From NCBI GenBank assembly GCA_009692535.1, contig SHYZ01000008.1:1-41061 (forward strand): DNA of 41,061 nt, given 5' to 3'. This document shows, piece after piece, positions 1 to 12,582 of the stretch. How positions within the stretch are numbered: position 1 is the first letter of the stretch; each line of letters starts with the position of its first letter. The notes under the pieces were generated by a model that saw nothing but the letters and a program-made list of their open reading frames with translations, was not told where the DNA came from and searched no databases. Source of the DNA: Myxococcales bacterium. GTDB taxonomy: Bacteria; Myxococcota_A; Polyangia; Haliangiales; SHYZ01. The position numbers and the translations under genes were made by a program.

Positions 1-398
1 GAGCGGCGCGCGCGCGCCAATGGCGGTACCGCCGGACCGCTCGGCGTCGATGCGAAGCGCAGCTCGAACTCGTCGTGGTCCATCAGGTCGTCGGCACCCG
101 CGGCGACCGGACCGCGCTGCGCGACCAACCGCCGGGCCTCGTCTCGTGCGCTGCGAAAGTGCTCCTCGAGCAGCTCGAAATTGTCGCGCACATACGCGAC
201 GAACTCGGTCGCACGCACCGTCTCGGGGGCGAGCGCAAGCGCGTGCTCCCACTCGCACAGCGCACCGAGCAGATCGCCGCGCCCGTAACGCGCGAGCCCC
301 CGCTCGACCAGCCGCACCGCCGGACTCGCCAGTGCATCGGCGGCGGCGACCTCGATAGCGGTCACGGTGATCGGCGAGCCGTCCGCGCCTCGCTCCAT
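1..398 (-). CDS. TPR-like protein, 3' end outside window
   Basis: An open minus-strand frame starts with ATG at 398 and runs off the window edge with no stop, giving about 132 residues. It begins 9 bases after the dnaK stop, so it is probably the third gene of the chaperone operon. The N-terminal part reads as one TPR-like helical hairpin (VERGLARYGRGDLLGALCEW, followed by EHALALAP). Next comes a region predicted helical, AYVRDNFELLEEHF, then a charged, less ordered stretch. Myxobacterial regulators with this 'load-dependent workload' helical start exist, but the C-terminal domain that would define the function is missing here. No signal peptide is visible. The reading frame is inferred from codon pattern and operon position; the function is unknown. 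Confidence 0.6.
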   Translation of the reverse strand, partial: MERGADGSPITVTAIEVAAADALASPAVRLVERGLARYGRGDLLGALCEWEHALALAPETVRATEFVAYVRDNFELLEEHFRSARDEARRLVAQRGPVAAGADDLMDHDEFELRFASTPSGPAVPPLARARR

Positions 399-406
399 GC
401 CGATTC

Positions 407-2236
<1,830 letters not shown>

Positions 2237-2259
2237 GGGGCTGTTTCGACTCCGGACGG

Positions 2260-3378
2260 TTATGGGGTCTCGGGTCCTCCAACGGCAATGGCGCTGCGAA
2301 TTTTCAGCACCTCTCCGTCGAGAAACGGGTTCGCGGGATCAACCCGCCGCGCTTCCTCTAACTCCGCCAGTGCCTCGCTGTTGCGGCCACGTTCATGAAG
2401 CACGCGCGCCAGCACCCGGCGCGAGTTCGAGTCTTCGAGATCGATCGCGACGGCGCGTCGGCTCAGCTCCTCGGCGAGGGCGAGCTCGCCAACTTTTAGC
2501 GCAGCGACCGCAGCTCGGCGCACGAACCGCAGCTTGGGGTCTAATCGCACGACCTGCAAATATTCGTCGACGGCGAGCTTGAGCTCCCCGGTCACCTCGT
2601 GGTGGCAGGCGCGCTCGAACAGCTCAGCAACCCGCGCGGGCGGCACCGTGGGACGAGGGCGTGGTGCGGTGGGTCGATCGCGCGGCGCCGACGACTCCGC
2701 GCCGAATCGCTCTCCGCGCGCGGGCGACATGTTGAGGCTGACCGCCGGAATCGGTGCGGAGTGGAGCGGCGGCTCGACGTAGCGACCGTCCCGCACCCGC
2801 CTGCGGTAGTCCGCGCAGCGGTCATCGTCGTCGAGGAACTCGTACGCCTCGCGCAGCGCATCGAAGATCTGCGCCAGCGCGGCGCCGTAGGAGCCGAGTT
2901 GGCGGCCGTGAAAACGATCGGGGTGGAAGAGCTTCGACTGGGCCCAGAAGGCCCGTTGGCGGTCCCGCGTCCCGGTTTCGGGCGGCACGCCAAGGAGCTC
3001 GAACATCGAGCCGCTCGAGAGCGACGCCAGCTTGGCCTCAATCCGCTCGCACTCCTCGGGGACGAGGTCACAGTCCTCCATCATTGAGACGCGGAAGGCA
3101 GGCGCGGCCGCGACGCGCTGCGCGACACGCGAGCGCGGCTTGACGCCCGGCACATGGACCGCGCCCACGTCGATCAGGTGCACGAGGCAGGCGAGCGCGC
3201 GCGCTTCGGGCAATCCGGTGAGTTGCAGCACTATGCCGATCGGGGTCTTCCCATCGCACCGCGTGAGCACGAAGTAATCCTCGGGACCGAGCGCGACGCC
3301 GGTCAGGTCTACGTCAAGCCGGGGCGTCGGGATGAGACTGACCGACCCGATGCCGGGGATGCTCCGGGGCTCTGGCAC
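2260..3378 (-). CDS. J-domain protein with C-terminal TPRs
   Basis: Predicted Hsp70 co-chaperone of 372 residues. Three parts are visible. Residues about 20-80 form a small winged-helix-like domain (YFVLTRCDGKTPIGIVLQLT and LIDVGAVHVPG) resembling the N-terminal domains of myxobacterial signalling proteins. Residues about 124-193 form a J domain with the diagnostic HPD at 152-154 (KLFHPDRFHG) and the closing helix LREAYEFLDDDDR. Residues about 255-365 form at least three TPR units (ELFERACHHEVTGELKLAVD; LALAEELSRRAVAIDLEDSN; NSEALAELEEARRVDPANP). There is no Gly/Phe region or zinc finger, so this is a class C J-protein. It starts with ATG and lies 23 bases ahead of dnaK, so it probably stimulates that DnaK and directs it to a TPR-bound client. 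Confidence 0.88.
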   Translation of the reverse strand: MPEPRSIPGIGSVSLIPTPRLDVDLTGVALGPEDYFVLTRCDGKTPIGIVLQLTGLPEARALACLVHLIDVGAVHVPGVKPRSRVAQRVAAAPAFRVSMMEDCDLVPEECERIEAKLASLSSGSMFELLGVPPETGTRDRQRAFWAQSKLFHPDRFHGRQLGSYGAALAQIFDALREAYEFLDDDDRCADYRRRVRDGRYVEPPLHSAPIPAVSLNMSPARGERFGAESSAPRDRPTAPRPRPTVPPARVAELFERACHHEVTGELKLAVDEYLQVVRLDPKLRFVRRAAVAALKVGELALAEELSRRAVAIDLEDSNSRRVLARVLHERGRNSEALAELEEARRVDPANPFLDGEVLKIRSAIAVGGPETP

Positions 3379-3435
3379 GCGGTCGATGGTAACCGAGACC
3401 GGCGCGAGGCGGGCAGAGGGATTTTATGCACCGGA

Positions 3436-3463
3436 CCTCGGCTCAGTCGAGACTCAGCCGAGG
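3436..3463 (-). terminator. Hairpin after argF, terminator-like
   Basis: A perfect 8-bp stem (CCTCGGCT at 3436-3443 with AGCCGAGG at 3456-3463) is continued after one C-C mismatch by AGT/ACT around the loop CGAG. It begins two bases beyond the argF stop codon on the minus strand. The bases that follow on that strand are A/T-rich (TGCATAAAAT) but lack a real T-run. It may end the arg operon, stabilise the mRNA 3' end, or insulate the downstream chaperone operon. Confidence 0.5.
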
Positions 3464-3464
3464 C

Positions 3465-4390
<926 letters not shown>

Positions 4391-4394
<4 letters not shown>

Positions 4395-5632
4395 GACGCC
4401 ACCCCCGCACGAGCCGCGAGCACGTCGCCAAGAATCGCGACCGCCTCGTCGACCTGATCGTCGCGCACGACGAGCGGCGGCACGAAGCGGACGACGTCGG
4501 GGCCGGCCGCCGACACGAGCAGGCCCGCCTCGCGACAGGCCGCCACGATGCCGGAGAGATCGGCGGCGACGACGAGCCCGCGCAAAAGACCCCGGCCGCG
4601 GGTGCCGCGCGCGAGCGTTGGGTGGCGGACGACGAGCGCGGCGAGGCCAGCGTCGAGCCGCGCACCGGCCGCCGCGCAGCGTGCGAGCAGCCCCTCGGTG
4701 TCGATCGCGTCGAGCACCGCGAGTGCGGCAGCGCAGGCGAGCGGGTTGCCGCCAAAGGTCGACGCATGTGGCGCCGGCTCGCCCGGCAGCGGCTCGAGCC
4801 CGCGTGCCGCCTCCTCCGACGCGACCATCGCGCCGATCGGCACGCCGCCGGCGAGCCCCTTGGCGAGCGTCATCACGTCGGGGACCACACCGTCATGCTG
4901 GTGGCCGAACCAGCGTCCGGTGCGACCGACGCCGGTCTGCACCTCGTCGAACAGGAGCAGCGTGCCGGTCTCCGAGCAGGCCTCGCGCAGGCCCGCGAGG
5001 TAACCGACGGGCGGCACGATGATGCCCCCCTCGGCTTGGATCGGCTCGACGAGCAGCGCGCAGGCTCGCGCCTCGGTGAGTGCAGTGCGCGCCGCCGCGA
5101 GGTCGCCATACGGCAGGAACCCAACGGGACCGAACAGCGGGCCGAAGTTCTTGCGATACTTCTCCTGCCCGGTGAGCGACACGGTCGCGACGCTGCGGCC
5201 ATGAAACGATCCGTCGGTCGCGAGAATCGTCACTCGCTCGGGCGCGCCGGCGACGACCGCCTGGTAGCGACGCGCCAGCTTGATCGCGGCCTCGTTCGCC
5301 TCGGCGCCTGAGTTGCAAAAGAAGACGCGGCCGGGGAAGGCGCGCTCGATGAGTGCGTCGGCGAGCAGCGCCTGCTGCTCATTGAAGTAGAGGTTCGAGA
5401 CGTGGAGCAGCCGCCCCGCCTGTGCGGTGATCGCCGCAGTGAGTCTCGGGTGCGCGTGGCCGAGCGCAGAGACCGCGATGCCCGCGGTCATGTCGAGGTA
5501 GCGCCGACCGGCGACGTCCCAGACCTCGCTCCCTTCGCCGCGCGAAAGGACGATCGGCTGCTGCTTGTAGTTCTGGACCAGCCGGCGACGCGCGGTTGCG
5601 AGCAGCTCGGCATGACGGGCGGCGGGATCCAT
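4391..5632 (-). CDS. argD: Acetylornithine aminotransferase
   Basis: PLP-dependent class-III aminotransferase of 413 residues. It converts N-acetylglutamate semialdehyde to N-acetylornithine, and in many bacteria also acts on succinyl-diaminopimelate. Visible motifs are YLDMTAGIAVSALGHAHP near the N-terminus, FFCNSGAEANEAAIKLAR (PLP phosphate contact), LLFDEVQTGVGRTG (cofactor Asp) and MTLAKGLAGGVPIGAM with the Schiff-base Lys. The frame extends upstream to 5788, but that part overlaps argB, has shadow-like composition and is not conserved in type. ATG at 5632 gives the usual N-terminus (MDPAARHAELL) 32 bases after the argB stop. It overlaps argF by 4 bases. Confidence 0.94.
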
Positions 5633-5664
5633 GGTGCCTCGCTTTCGGTGCGCCCCGTCGGGCG

Positions 5665-6522
5665 TCAGGGGACGACTTCGGTGCCGACGCCCTGGTCGGT
5701 GAAAATCTCGAGCAGCAACGCGTGCTCGAGGCGGCCGTCGATCACGTGCACCTTGCGCACGCCCTCGGCGAGCGCGGTCAGCGCCCACTCGACCTTGGGG
5801 ATCATGCCGCCGCTGATGACGCCCTCGGCGATCAGGCGGCGCGCGTGGGCCGCACCGAGCGACGCGATCAGCGCGCCGTCGGCACCCTTGACGCCCTGCA
5901 CGTCGGTGAGCAGCACGAGCTTCTCGGCGCCGAGCGCGACGGCGAGGCGAGCGGCGAACGGGTCGGCGTTGACGTTGAGCGTGGTGCCGGCCGCGTCGAC
6001 CGCGATCGGCGCGATCACCGGGATGAAGTCCGCGGCGAGGCGCGTGAGCACGGTGACGTCGACGCGCTCGACCTCACCGACGAGCCCGGGATCGATGCCG
6101 TCGGGACCGACCGAGGTGACGCGTCGCGCGACGGCGAGGTTGCCGTCCTTGCCGGTGAGGCCGACTGCGGCGCCGCCCTTCTGGTTGATCAGGCGCACCA
6201 GCTCCTTGTTCACCTGTCCGCCGAGCACCATCTCGACGACTGCCATGGTCGGCGCGTCGGTGATGCGCAGGCCCCCGGCGAAGCGAGACTCGATGCCGAG
6301 GCGCGCGAGCATCTGGCCGATCTGCGGCCCGCCGCCGTGGACGACGACGAGCTGGATGCCGACCCAGCGGAGCAGGATCACGTCTTCGGCGAACGCAGCG
6401 CGCGTCGTCGGATCGTCCATCGCGTGGCCGCCGATCTTCACGACGACGGTGCGACCGCGCAGCCGCGAGATCCAGGGGAGCGCCTCGGCGAGGACGCGCG
6501 CTTTGTCGATGAGCGCCTGCAT
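5665..6522 (-). CDS. argB: Acetylglutamate kinase
   Basis: Phosphorylates N-acetylglutamate in the second step of arginine synthesis. The 285-residue length is normal. The first Lys/Gly loop is VVVKIGGHAM (K29), the substrate loop VVVHGGGPQIGQML (HGGG at 62-65), followed by GLTGKDGNL and the C-terminal GGMIPKVEWALTAL. The N-terminal helix (MQALIDKARVLAEALPWISR) is of the kind found in hexameric, arginine-inhibited AGKs, so feedback control by arginine is plausible. It is the first gene of the argBDF operon. No argC, argJ or ArgR gene or box is recognised in the window. Confidence 0.95.
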   Translation of the reverse strand: MQALIDKARVLAEALPWISRLRGRTVVVKIGGHAMDDPTTRAAFAEDVILLRWVGIQLVVVHGGGPQIGQMLARLGIESRFAGGLRITDAPTMAVVEMVLGGQVNKELVRLINQKGGAAVGLTGKDGNLAVARRVTSVGPDGIDPGLVGEVERVDVTVLTRLAADFIPVIAPIAVDAAGTTLNVNADPFAARLAVALGAEKLVLLTDVQGVKGADGALIASLGAAHARRLIAEGVISGGMIPKVEWALTALAEGVRKVHVIDGRLEHALLLEIFTDQGVGTEVVP

Positions 6523-6580
6523 CGGGCGCGAAACGTATCACGCCGGATGCACGCCGCCGCGGGGGCGGCAACGCTGGCCA

Positions 6581-6630
6581 GACCGCTGCGCGTCGAGGCG
6601 GGTTAGACCGCTGCGCGTCGACGCGGGTTA
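6581..6630. repeat. 25-bp tandem duplication at tldE 3' end
   Basis: Two adjacent 25-base copies (6581-6605 and 6606-6630) differ at a single base (gaggcgg versus gacgcgg). A partial third copy (gaccgc) follows at 6631. The TAA stop of the tldE-like gene lies in the last three bases of the second copy, so the array appears to be an expansion of sequence bordering that stop codon. It fills most of the gap to argB. Confidence 0.85.
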
Positions 6631-7971
6631 GACCGCGTCAGAGACCGACGCGAGGTGAAAGTCGTGGGTCCGCAGCGCCGGCACGCGCAGGTCGAGGCCG
6701 TGCTGCGGCACGCGGACGGTCTCGCGCCCGAGCAGGTCGGCGCGGGCGAGCATCGTGACTGGCGACTCGTTGAAGCGGAAGTTCGTCACCGGCGCGACCA
6801 CAGCGCCGTTCTCGACGAGAAAGACGCCATCGCGCGTGAGCCCGGTGATGAGGATGCTCTTGGGGTCGAGTGGGCGCGTGTACCAGAAGCGCGTGATGAG
6901 CACGCCCCGCTTCACGCCGGCGAGGAGGTCCTCGGGCGTCGCCGTGCCGCCGCGGAGGTGGAGCGAGTGGGGCGCGCCGGTCGCGTGCACGCCCTGCTTG
7001 TGTGCCCAGTAGCGGTCGTAGGAGAGCCGCGCGATGCGGCCGCGATCGATAAAGGTGAGCGCTTGGCGCGGCAGCCCGTCGCCCGAGTAGGGTGCGCCGG
7101 GCGTCAGTGGGTCGGCGGCGTCGGAGCCGAGCGTGATCGACTCGGGGAAGAGCGTCTCGCCCACGCGGGTCCCGCCGCCCTTGCGCGAGAAGAACGAGCG
7201 CCCCTCGTCGGCACGGCGTGCGTCGAGCGAGCCGGTCAGAAAGCCGAGCAGCTCGGCCACCGCCTGGGGCTCGAGGATCACCGTGTAGCGACCGGGCGTG
7301 AGCGCACGCGGCGCGCAGGAGCGGAGCGCCTTGTCGACTGCGGTCGCGACCACACGCGACACGTCGACGTCGGCAGCGCGGTTCGCCGTGCCGCCGGCCC
7401 AGCCCGAGCCGGTGCCGCAAGGCGTACGCGCCGTGACGGTCAGCTCGATGTTGCTCGACTCGTGCCACGCGAACAGTCCCGCGCTCGTCGCCAGCGCGGA
7501 CGCGCCCCCGCTGGTCTCGTGAAATCCCGCGACGGTCACGCCCGCTTGCTTTGCGGCCGCGATCGCCGACGCTGCAGCCGCCACGCGCGGCTCGGCAGGC
7601 AGGTCGCGCGTCGCTGCGTCGTGCTGGGGCGGGGTGACGCGGTAGCGCTGGGGACCGAGCGGCGGCAGCCACTCGGGGTCTTCGGGCGAGACCCGCGCGA
7701 GCCGGTCGGCTCGCTCGACCAACGCGACGAGCGAGGCGTCGTCAGTCTGGTTGGTCGTCGACGCGGCGTGCCGCTGTCCGCGCGCCAGCGTCACGGCGGC
7801 GACGGTCTCGGTCACGTCGCCCGACGAGGTGATCTCGTTCCGCGCGAAGCGCACGTTCGCGCTGCGGCCGTACGAGAGCGACACGATCGCATCGGCGCCC
7901 GGCGCGAGCCGCCGCGCGTGGCCAAGGATCCGGTCGGCGAGCCGCCGCGCCGTCTTGCGATCGAGCGACAT
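6628..7971 (-). CDS. TldE/PmbA-family metalloprotease subunit
   Basis: A member of the TldD/PmbA family, 447 residues. In the studied system TldE and TldD form a heterodimer that degrades unfolded peptides and trims leader peptides of RiPPs, with the zinc site in TldD only. This protein lacks the HExxxH zinc motif, as expected for the TldE-type partner. Family features seen are the N-terminal segment FARNEITSSGDVTETVAAVTLARG, the central LEPQAVAELLGFLTGSLDA, and the C-terminal GVLITRFWYTRPLDP / GLTRDGVFLVENGAVVAPV / NFRFNESPVTML. The ATG at 7971 overlaps the tldD stop (ATGA), so the two are translationally coupled. The frame continues further upstream, but only inside tldD. Confidence 0.9.
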   Translation of the reverse strand: MSLDRKTARRLADRILGHARRLAPGADAIVSLSYGRSANVRFARNEITSSGDVTETVAAVTLARGQRHAASTTNQTDDASLVALVERADRLARVSPEDPEWLPPLGPQRYRVTPPQHDAATRDLPAEPRVAAAASAIAAAKQAGVTVAGFHETSGGASALATSAGLFAWHESSNIELTVTARTPCGTGSGWAGGTANRAADVDVSRVVATAVDKALRSCAPRALTPGRYTVILEPQAVAELLGFLTGSLDARRADEGRSFFSRKGGGTRVGETLFPESITLGSDAADPLTPGAPYSGDGLPRQALTFIDRGRIARLSYDRYWAHKQGVHATGAPHSLHLRGGTATPEDLLAGVKRGVLITRFWYTRPLDPKSILITGLTRDGVFLVENGAVVAPVTNFRFNESPVTMLARADLLGRETVRVPQHGLDLRVPALRTHDFHLASVSDAV

Positions 7972-9548
7972 CAACCGCCTCTCCGCGTGTCGGTCGCGAG
8001 AATGTTCACGCCGCGAAAGCGCGCCGGCGGGCAACCGTGGCTGACCGCGTTCACCTGCCCCGGCTCGCCTTTGCCGTCGTAGAAGCTGCCGTGCAGCTCC
8101 ACCTCGCGCGCGCCGCCGATGAGATCGCACGAGCGCCAGAACTCGACCGAGTTCGACTGATACGCCACGTCGCGGAGCGCGCGCGTGATCTTGCCGCGCT
8201 TGACCTCATAGAAGAGCTGCCCGCCGAACTGAAAGTTGTGGCGCTGGTGATCGATCGACCACGAGCCGCGACCGACCACGACGATGCCGTCGTCGGTCGC
8301 CGCGACGATCTCCTTGAGGCCTCGGTCGCCCGGCGCGGGCTCGAGCGAGACGTTCGGCATCCGCTGGAACGGGAAGCTCTTGTAGTCCTGTGCGTAGCTC
8401 GTGCCCCGCGAGCGCGCCTCGCCGATCCAGCCCGCCTGCTCGCGCGTGGTCTGGTAGCCGACGAAGCGCCCGCGCTCGACGAGGTTCCAGCGTGAGGTCG
8501 CCACGCCGTCGTCGTCCCACGCGCAGGTCGCGAGGCCGCCCGGCGTGGTCTTGTCGGCGAAGAGCGTGACCGCGGGCGCCGCGTATTCTAGCTTGCCGAG
8601 CTTGTCGACGGTCGCGAACGACGTCCCTGCGTAGTTGGCCTCGTAGCCGAGCGCGCGGTCGAGCTCGGTTGGGTGACCGACCGACTCGTGGATCGTGAGC
8701 CAGAGGTTGGACGGGGCGAGGATGAGATCGCATCGCCGCGGTGTCACCGACGGCGCGCGCAGCTTCTCGACCGCCTCCTCGCCGGTCCGACGCGCGTCGG
8801 CGAGCAGCGTGGAGCGCGTGACATGCTCCCAGCCGGCCTGCAGCGCGGGGATGTCGTGCTCGCGCTCCGCGAAATCGCCGGTGGTCGCATCGATCGCGGT
8901 GGCCGAGAACGACGGGCGCACCCGCGTGAGTTCCTGCTCGACCCACGCACCATCGGTCGACGCGACGAGCTTCCACTCGCGCACCGCGTGGAAGCTCGAC
9001 TCGCAGAACTTCACGCCCGGGACCCGCAGCGCCTCGGCGTCGAGCGCGAGCAGGAAGGCCGCCTTCTCGTCGATTCCGACCTTGAACGGGTCGACCTCGA
9101 GCGGCGTCCGCCATGCGCCGACATGCGGCGGCTCGGGCGCGAGCGTGACCTTGCGCTCCACCGCGTGCGACGCCGCGCGCGCCATCGCGACCGCGCGCGT
9201 CGCGACCGCAACAGCATCGACCGGCAGCACGCGCGAGGTCGCAGCGAAGCCCCACGCGCCGCCGGCGATCACGCGGACACCAAGCCCGTAGCTCTCGGAC
9301 GACGCCGCCGAGGTGACATGCGCCTCGCGCGTCGAGAGCGACTCGTCGAGGCGCCGCACCACGCGCACGTCGGCATACGACGCGCCCGCCTTGCGTGCAG
9401 CGTCGAGCGTCTGCTGGACCAGCCGCTCGAGCGCCGAGTCCGAGTCGAGCGCGCCGCGCGCCGAGGCGTCCCGAGCGCGGAGCGCGACCTGCGCCGAAGC
9501 CAGCGCCGAGCCGGTGGCGGCGAGAAACCCACGGCGGGAGAGACGCAC
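7971..9548 (-). CDS. tldD: TldD-family metalloprotease with Tat signal
   Basis: The catalytic TldD-type partner of the downstream TldE-like protein, 525 residues from the GTG at 9548. The zinc-binding motif HESVGH (HExxxH) is at about 287-292, followed by PTELDRALGYEANYAGTSF, as in TldD. The C-terminal part has GRGSWSIDHQRHNFQFGGQ and GSFYDGKGEPGQ. The N-terminus carries a clear twin-arginine signal (LSRRGFLAATGSALA), unlike the cytosolic E. coli enzyme. A start at GTG 9602 is also open and would add 18 residues before the twin arginines; 9548 was chosen because it puts them at a normal distance from the N-terminus. No good Shine-Dalgarno decides between them. Confidence 0.9.
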   Translation of the reverse strand: MRLSRRGFLAATGSALASAQVALRARDASARGALDSDSALERLVQQTLDAARKAGASYADVRVVRRLDESLSTREAHVTSAASSESYGLGVRVIAGGAWGFAATSRVLPVDAVAVATRAVAMARAASHAVERKVTLAPEPPHVGAWRTPLEVDPFKVGIDEKAAFLLALDAEALRVPGVKFCESSFHAVREWKLVASTDGAWVEQELTRVRPSFSATAIDATTGDFAEREHDIPALQAGWEHVTRSTLLADARRTGEEAVEKLRAPSVTPRRCDLILAPSNLWLTIHESVGHPTELDRALGYEANYAGTSFATVDKLGKLEYAAPAVTLFADKTTPGGLATCAWDDDGVATSRWNLVERGRFVGYQTTREQAGWIGEARSRGTSYAQDYKSFPFQRMPNVSLEPAPGDRGLKEIVAATDDGIVVVGRGSWSIDHQRHNFQFGGQLFYEVKRGKITRALRDVAYQSNSVEFWRSCDLIGGAREVELHGSFYDGKGEPGQVNAVSHGCPPARFRGVNILATDTRRGG

Positions 9549-9639
9549 GCGGCGAGGGTACCAGAGGCGGCGTGGCCGGCGGCGCGCGGCCGAGCAAATC
9601 ACCTAGATCGGTCGCCCGGCCTCCTGCGTACCACCCCGC

Positions 9640-10614
9640 ATGAAGACCCACGCCCTCTCACTCATCCTGCTCGTTGCCTGCTCCAGCCTCGCGGGGGATC
9701 CGCTCGCGATGGCCCACCCGTCGCACGGGCACTCGCACCAAGCGCCCGCCCCCTACCACCTCGACATCGTCGGGGAGCACGGCAACTCGCTGCCGACCTG
9801 GCAGCACCGCGGCCGCACCTACGTGCTCGGGGACCCCGGCGAGCGCTACAGCATCCGCGTCACCAACCCGACCGCGCAGCGCATCGAGGCGGTGGTCTCG
9901 GTGGACGGCCTCGACGCGATCGACGGCCGCACCGCTGGCGTGGACAAGCGGGGCTACCTCATCGCGCCCTACGGCGAGCTGCGGGTCGACGGCTTCCGCG
10001 TCTCGACCGAGGAGGTGGCGACGTTCCGCTTCTCCTCCGTCAGCGAGTCGTACGCCGGTAAGAAGGGACAGGCGCGCAACGTCGGCGTCATCGGCGTGGC
10101 GATTTTCACCGAGAATGAGCCCCCGCGCGCGCCGGTCTACGTGCCGACGCCCGACCGACTTCGCGGCGGCTACGACGGCGACGGCCGGCGCGGCGGTGAT
10201 GACAGCGGCAGCGATCGCGAGGACTTCAGCCCCAGCAGCGGAGGCTCATCCCAACCGATGCCCACTAACAAGGGCGTAGCGAAAGCAGAGAGTCCGTCCG
10301 CCGGCGCGTCCGGTCGTGCGGACCGAAGCGAGTCGCGCGACAAGGCGTGCTGCGGCAATCGCCCAAACGAGCGGCCCGGCCTCGGCACCCGCTTCGGCGA
10401 GGCGCGCACGTCGCGGGTCGAGGTCACGCGCTTTGACCGGCAGAGTCCGCAGCACCCCGCCACCGTGCTCGAGCTGCGCTACAACGACGAGCGCGGGCTC
10501 GTGGCGCTCGGCATCCGCGTGCGGCCGCCGGTGCGGCACTGGGACCGCGAGCTGCGCGAGACCGCCTCGCCGTTCCCGAGCACGTTCGCATCGCCGCCGC
10601 CGGGCTGGCAGTAG
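9640..10614 (+). CDS. Exported protein of unknown function, probable lipoprotein
   Basis: A 324-residue protein with a signal peptide and possible lipobox (LILLVAC, C14). A short His-rich stretch (HPSHGHSH) follows. The body contains a compact domain (about 45-170): TYVLGDPGERYSIRVTNPT, VVSVDGLDAIDGR, GYLIAPYGELRVDGFR and TFRFSSVSESYAGKKG. I recognise this as a conserved hypothetical domain widespread in proteobacteria, with an Ig-like beta character and no known enzyme activity. A low-complexity Gly/Ser/Asp linker (about 180-250) leads to a second conserved-looking end (VEVTRFDRQSPQHPATVLEL and ALGIRVRP). It diverges from tldD and converges on hslU. Function not recognised. Confidence 0.8.
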   Translation: MKTHALSLILLVACSSLAGDPLAMAHPSHGHSHQAPAPYHLDIVGEHGNSLPTWQHRGRTYVLGDPGERYSIRVTNPTAQRIEAVVSVDGLDAIDGRTAGVDKRGYLIAPYGELRVDGFRVSTEEVATFRFSSVSESYAGKKGQARNVGVIGVAIFTENEPPRAPVYVPTPDRLRGGYDGDGRRGGDDSGSDREDFSPSSGGSSQPMPTNKGVAKAESPSAGASGRADRSESRDKACCGNRPNERPGLGTRFGEARTSRVEVTRFDRQSPQHPATVLELRYNDERGLVALGIRVRPPVRHWDRELRETASPFPSTFASPPPGWQ

Positions 10615-10615
10615 C

Positions 10616-10627
10616 AGCCGCGCACGG

Positions 10628-10629
<2 letters not shown>
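10616..10629. terminator. Short hairpin between convergent genes
   Basis: AGCCG-CGCA-CGGCT forms a perfect 5-bp stem with a 4-base loop in the 13-base gap between the convergent stop codons of the exported protein and hslU. There is no T-run on either side. It may be a weak bidirectional terminator; chance occurrence in such GC-rich DNA is also possible. Confidence 0.3.
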
Positions 10630-12036
<1,407 letters not shown>

Positions 12037-12037
<1 letters not shown>

Positions 12038-12582
12038 TAGGCCAGCTCCTCAAACGTGCGCTGGTCATTGGTGTAGATGCAGATCTCCCCGGCGACACCG
12101 AGCGCGGCCTCGGCGAGCTCACGGGCGCCGAGCGTGCTGTGGCGCAGCAGCGCGCGGGCGGCGGCCAGCGCATACGGCCCGCCCGAGCCGATCGCGGCCA
12201 CGCCCTCGTCGGGCTCGATGAGATCGCCGGTGCCCGAGATCATGAACAGTCGCTCGCGGTCGGCGACGAGCAGCAGCGCCTCGAGCCGACGAAGCACGCG
12301 GTCGGTGCGCCAGTCCTTGGCCAGCTCGACGGCGGCACGCGCGAGGCCCCCGCCCTGCTCCTTCAGCTTGGCCTCGAGGCGCTCGAACAGCGCGAGCCCG
12401 TCGGCGGCCGAGCCAGCGAACCCGGCGACCACGCGGCCGTCGCCGAGACGGCGGAGCTTCTTCGCGGTCCCCTTCATCACGGTGTTGCCGATGGTGATCT
12501 GGCCATCGGCGGCGAGCACGGTGCGACCGTCGCGCCGGACTGCGAGCACGGTGGTGGAGTGGATAGCGACCCTGCGGATCAT
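12037..12582 (-). CDS. hslV: HslV, peptidase subunit of HslUV protease
   Basis: Threonine peptidase (proteasome beta-like) of 181 residues. The family core is seen as [55 protein letters not shown], and [15 protein letters not shown]. The catalytic Thr should be T10 (in IHSTTVLAV), so a short nine-residue propeptide must be removed. The ATG at 12582 has a good Shine-Dalgarno (AAGGAG, 6 bases upstream) and overlaps the xerC stop as ATGA. The hslU start lies on its stop codon. It forms a dodecamer with HslU in the cytosol. Confidence 0.96.

Noticed and set aside
5633-5788. Longer N-terminus for ArgD
   Set aside because: The extension overlaps the end of argB and is Arg-rich shadow sequence; ATG 5632 gives the standard family N-terminus.
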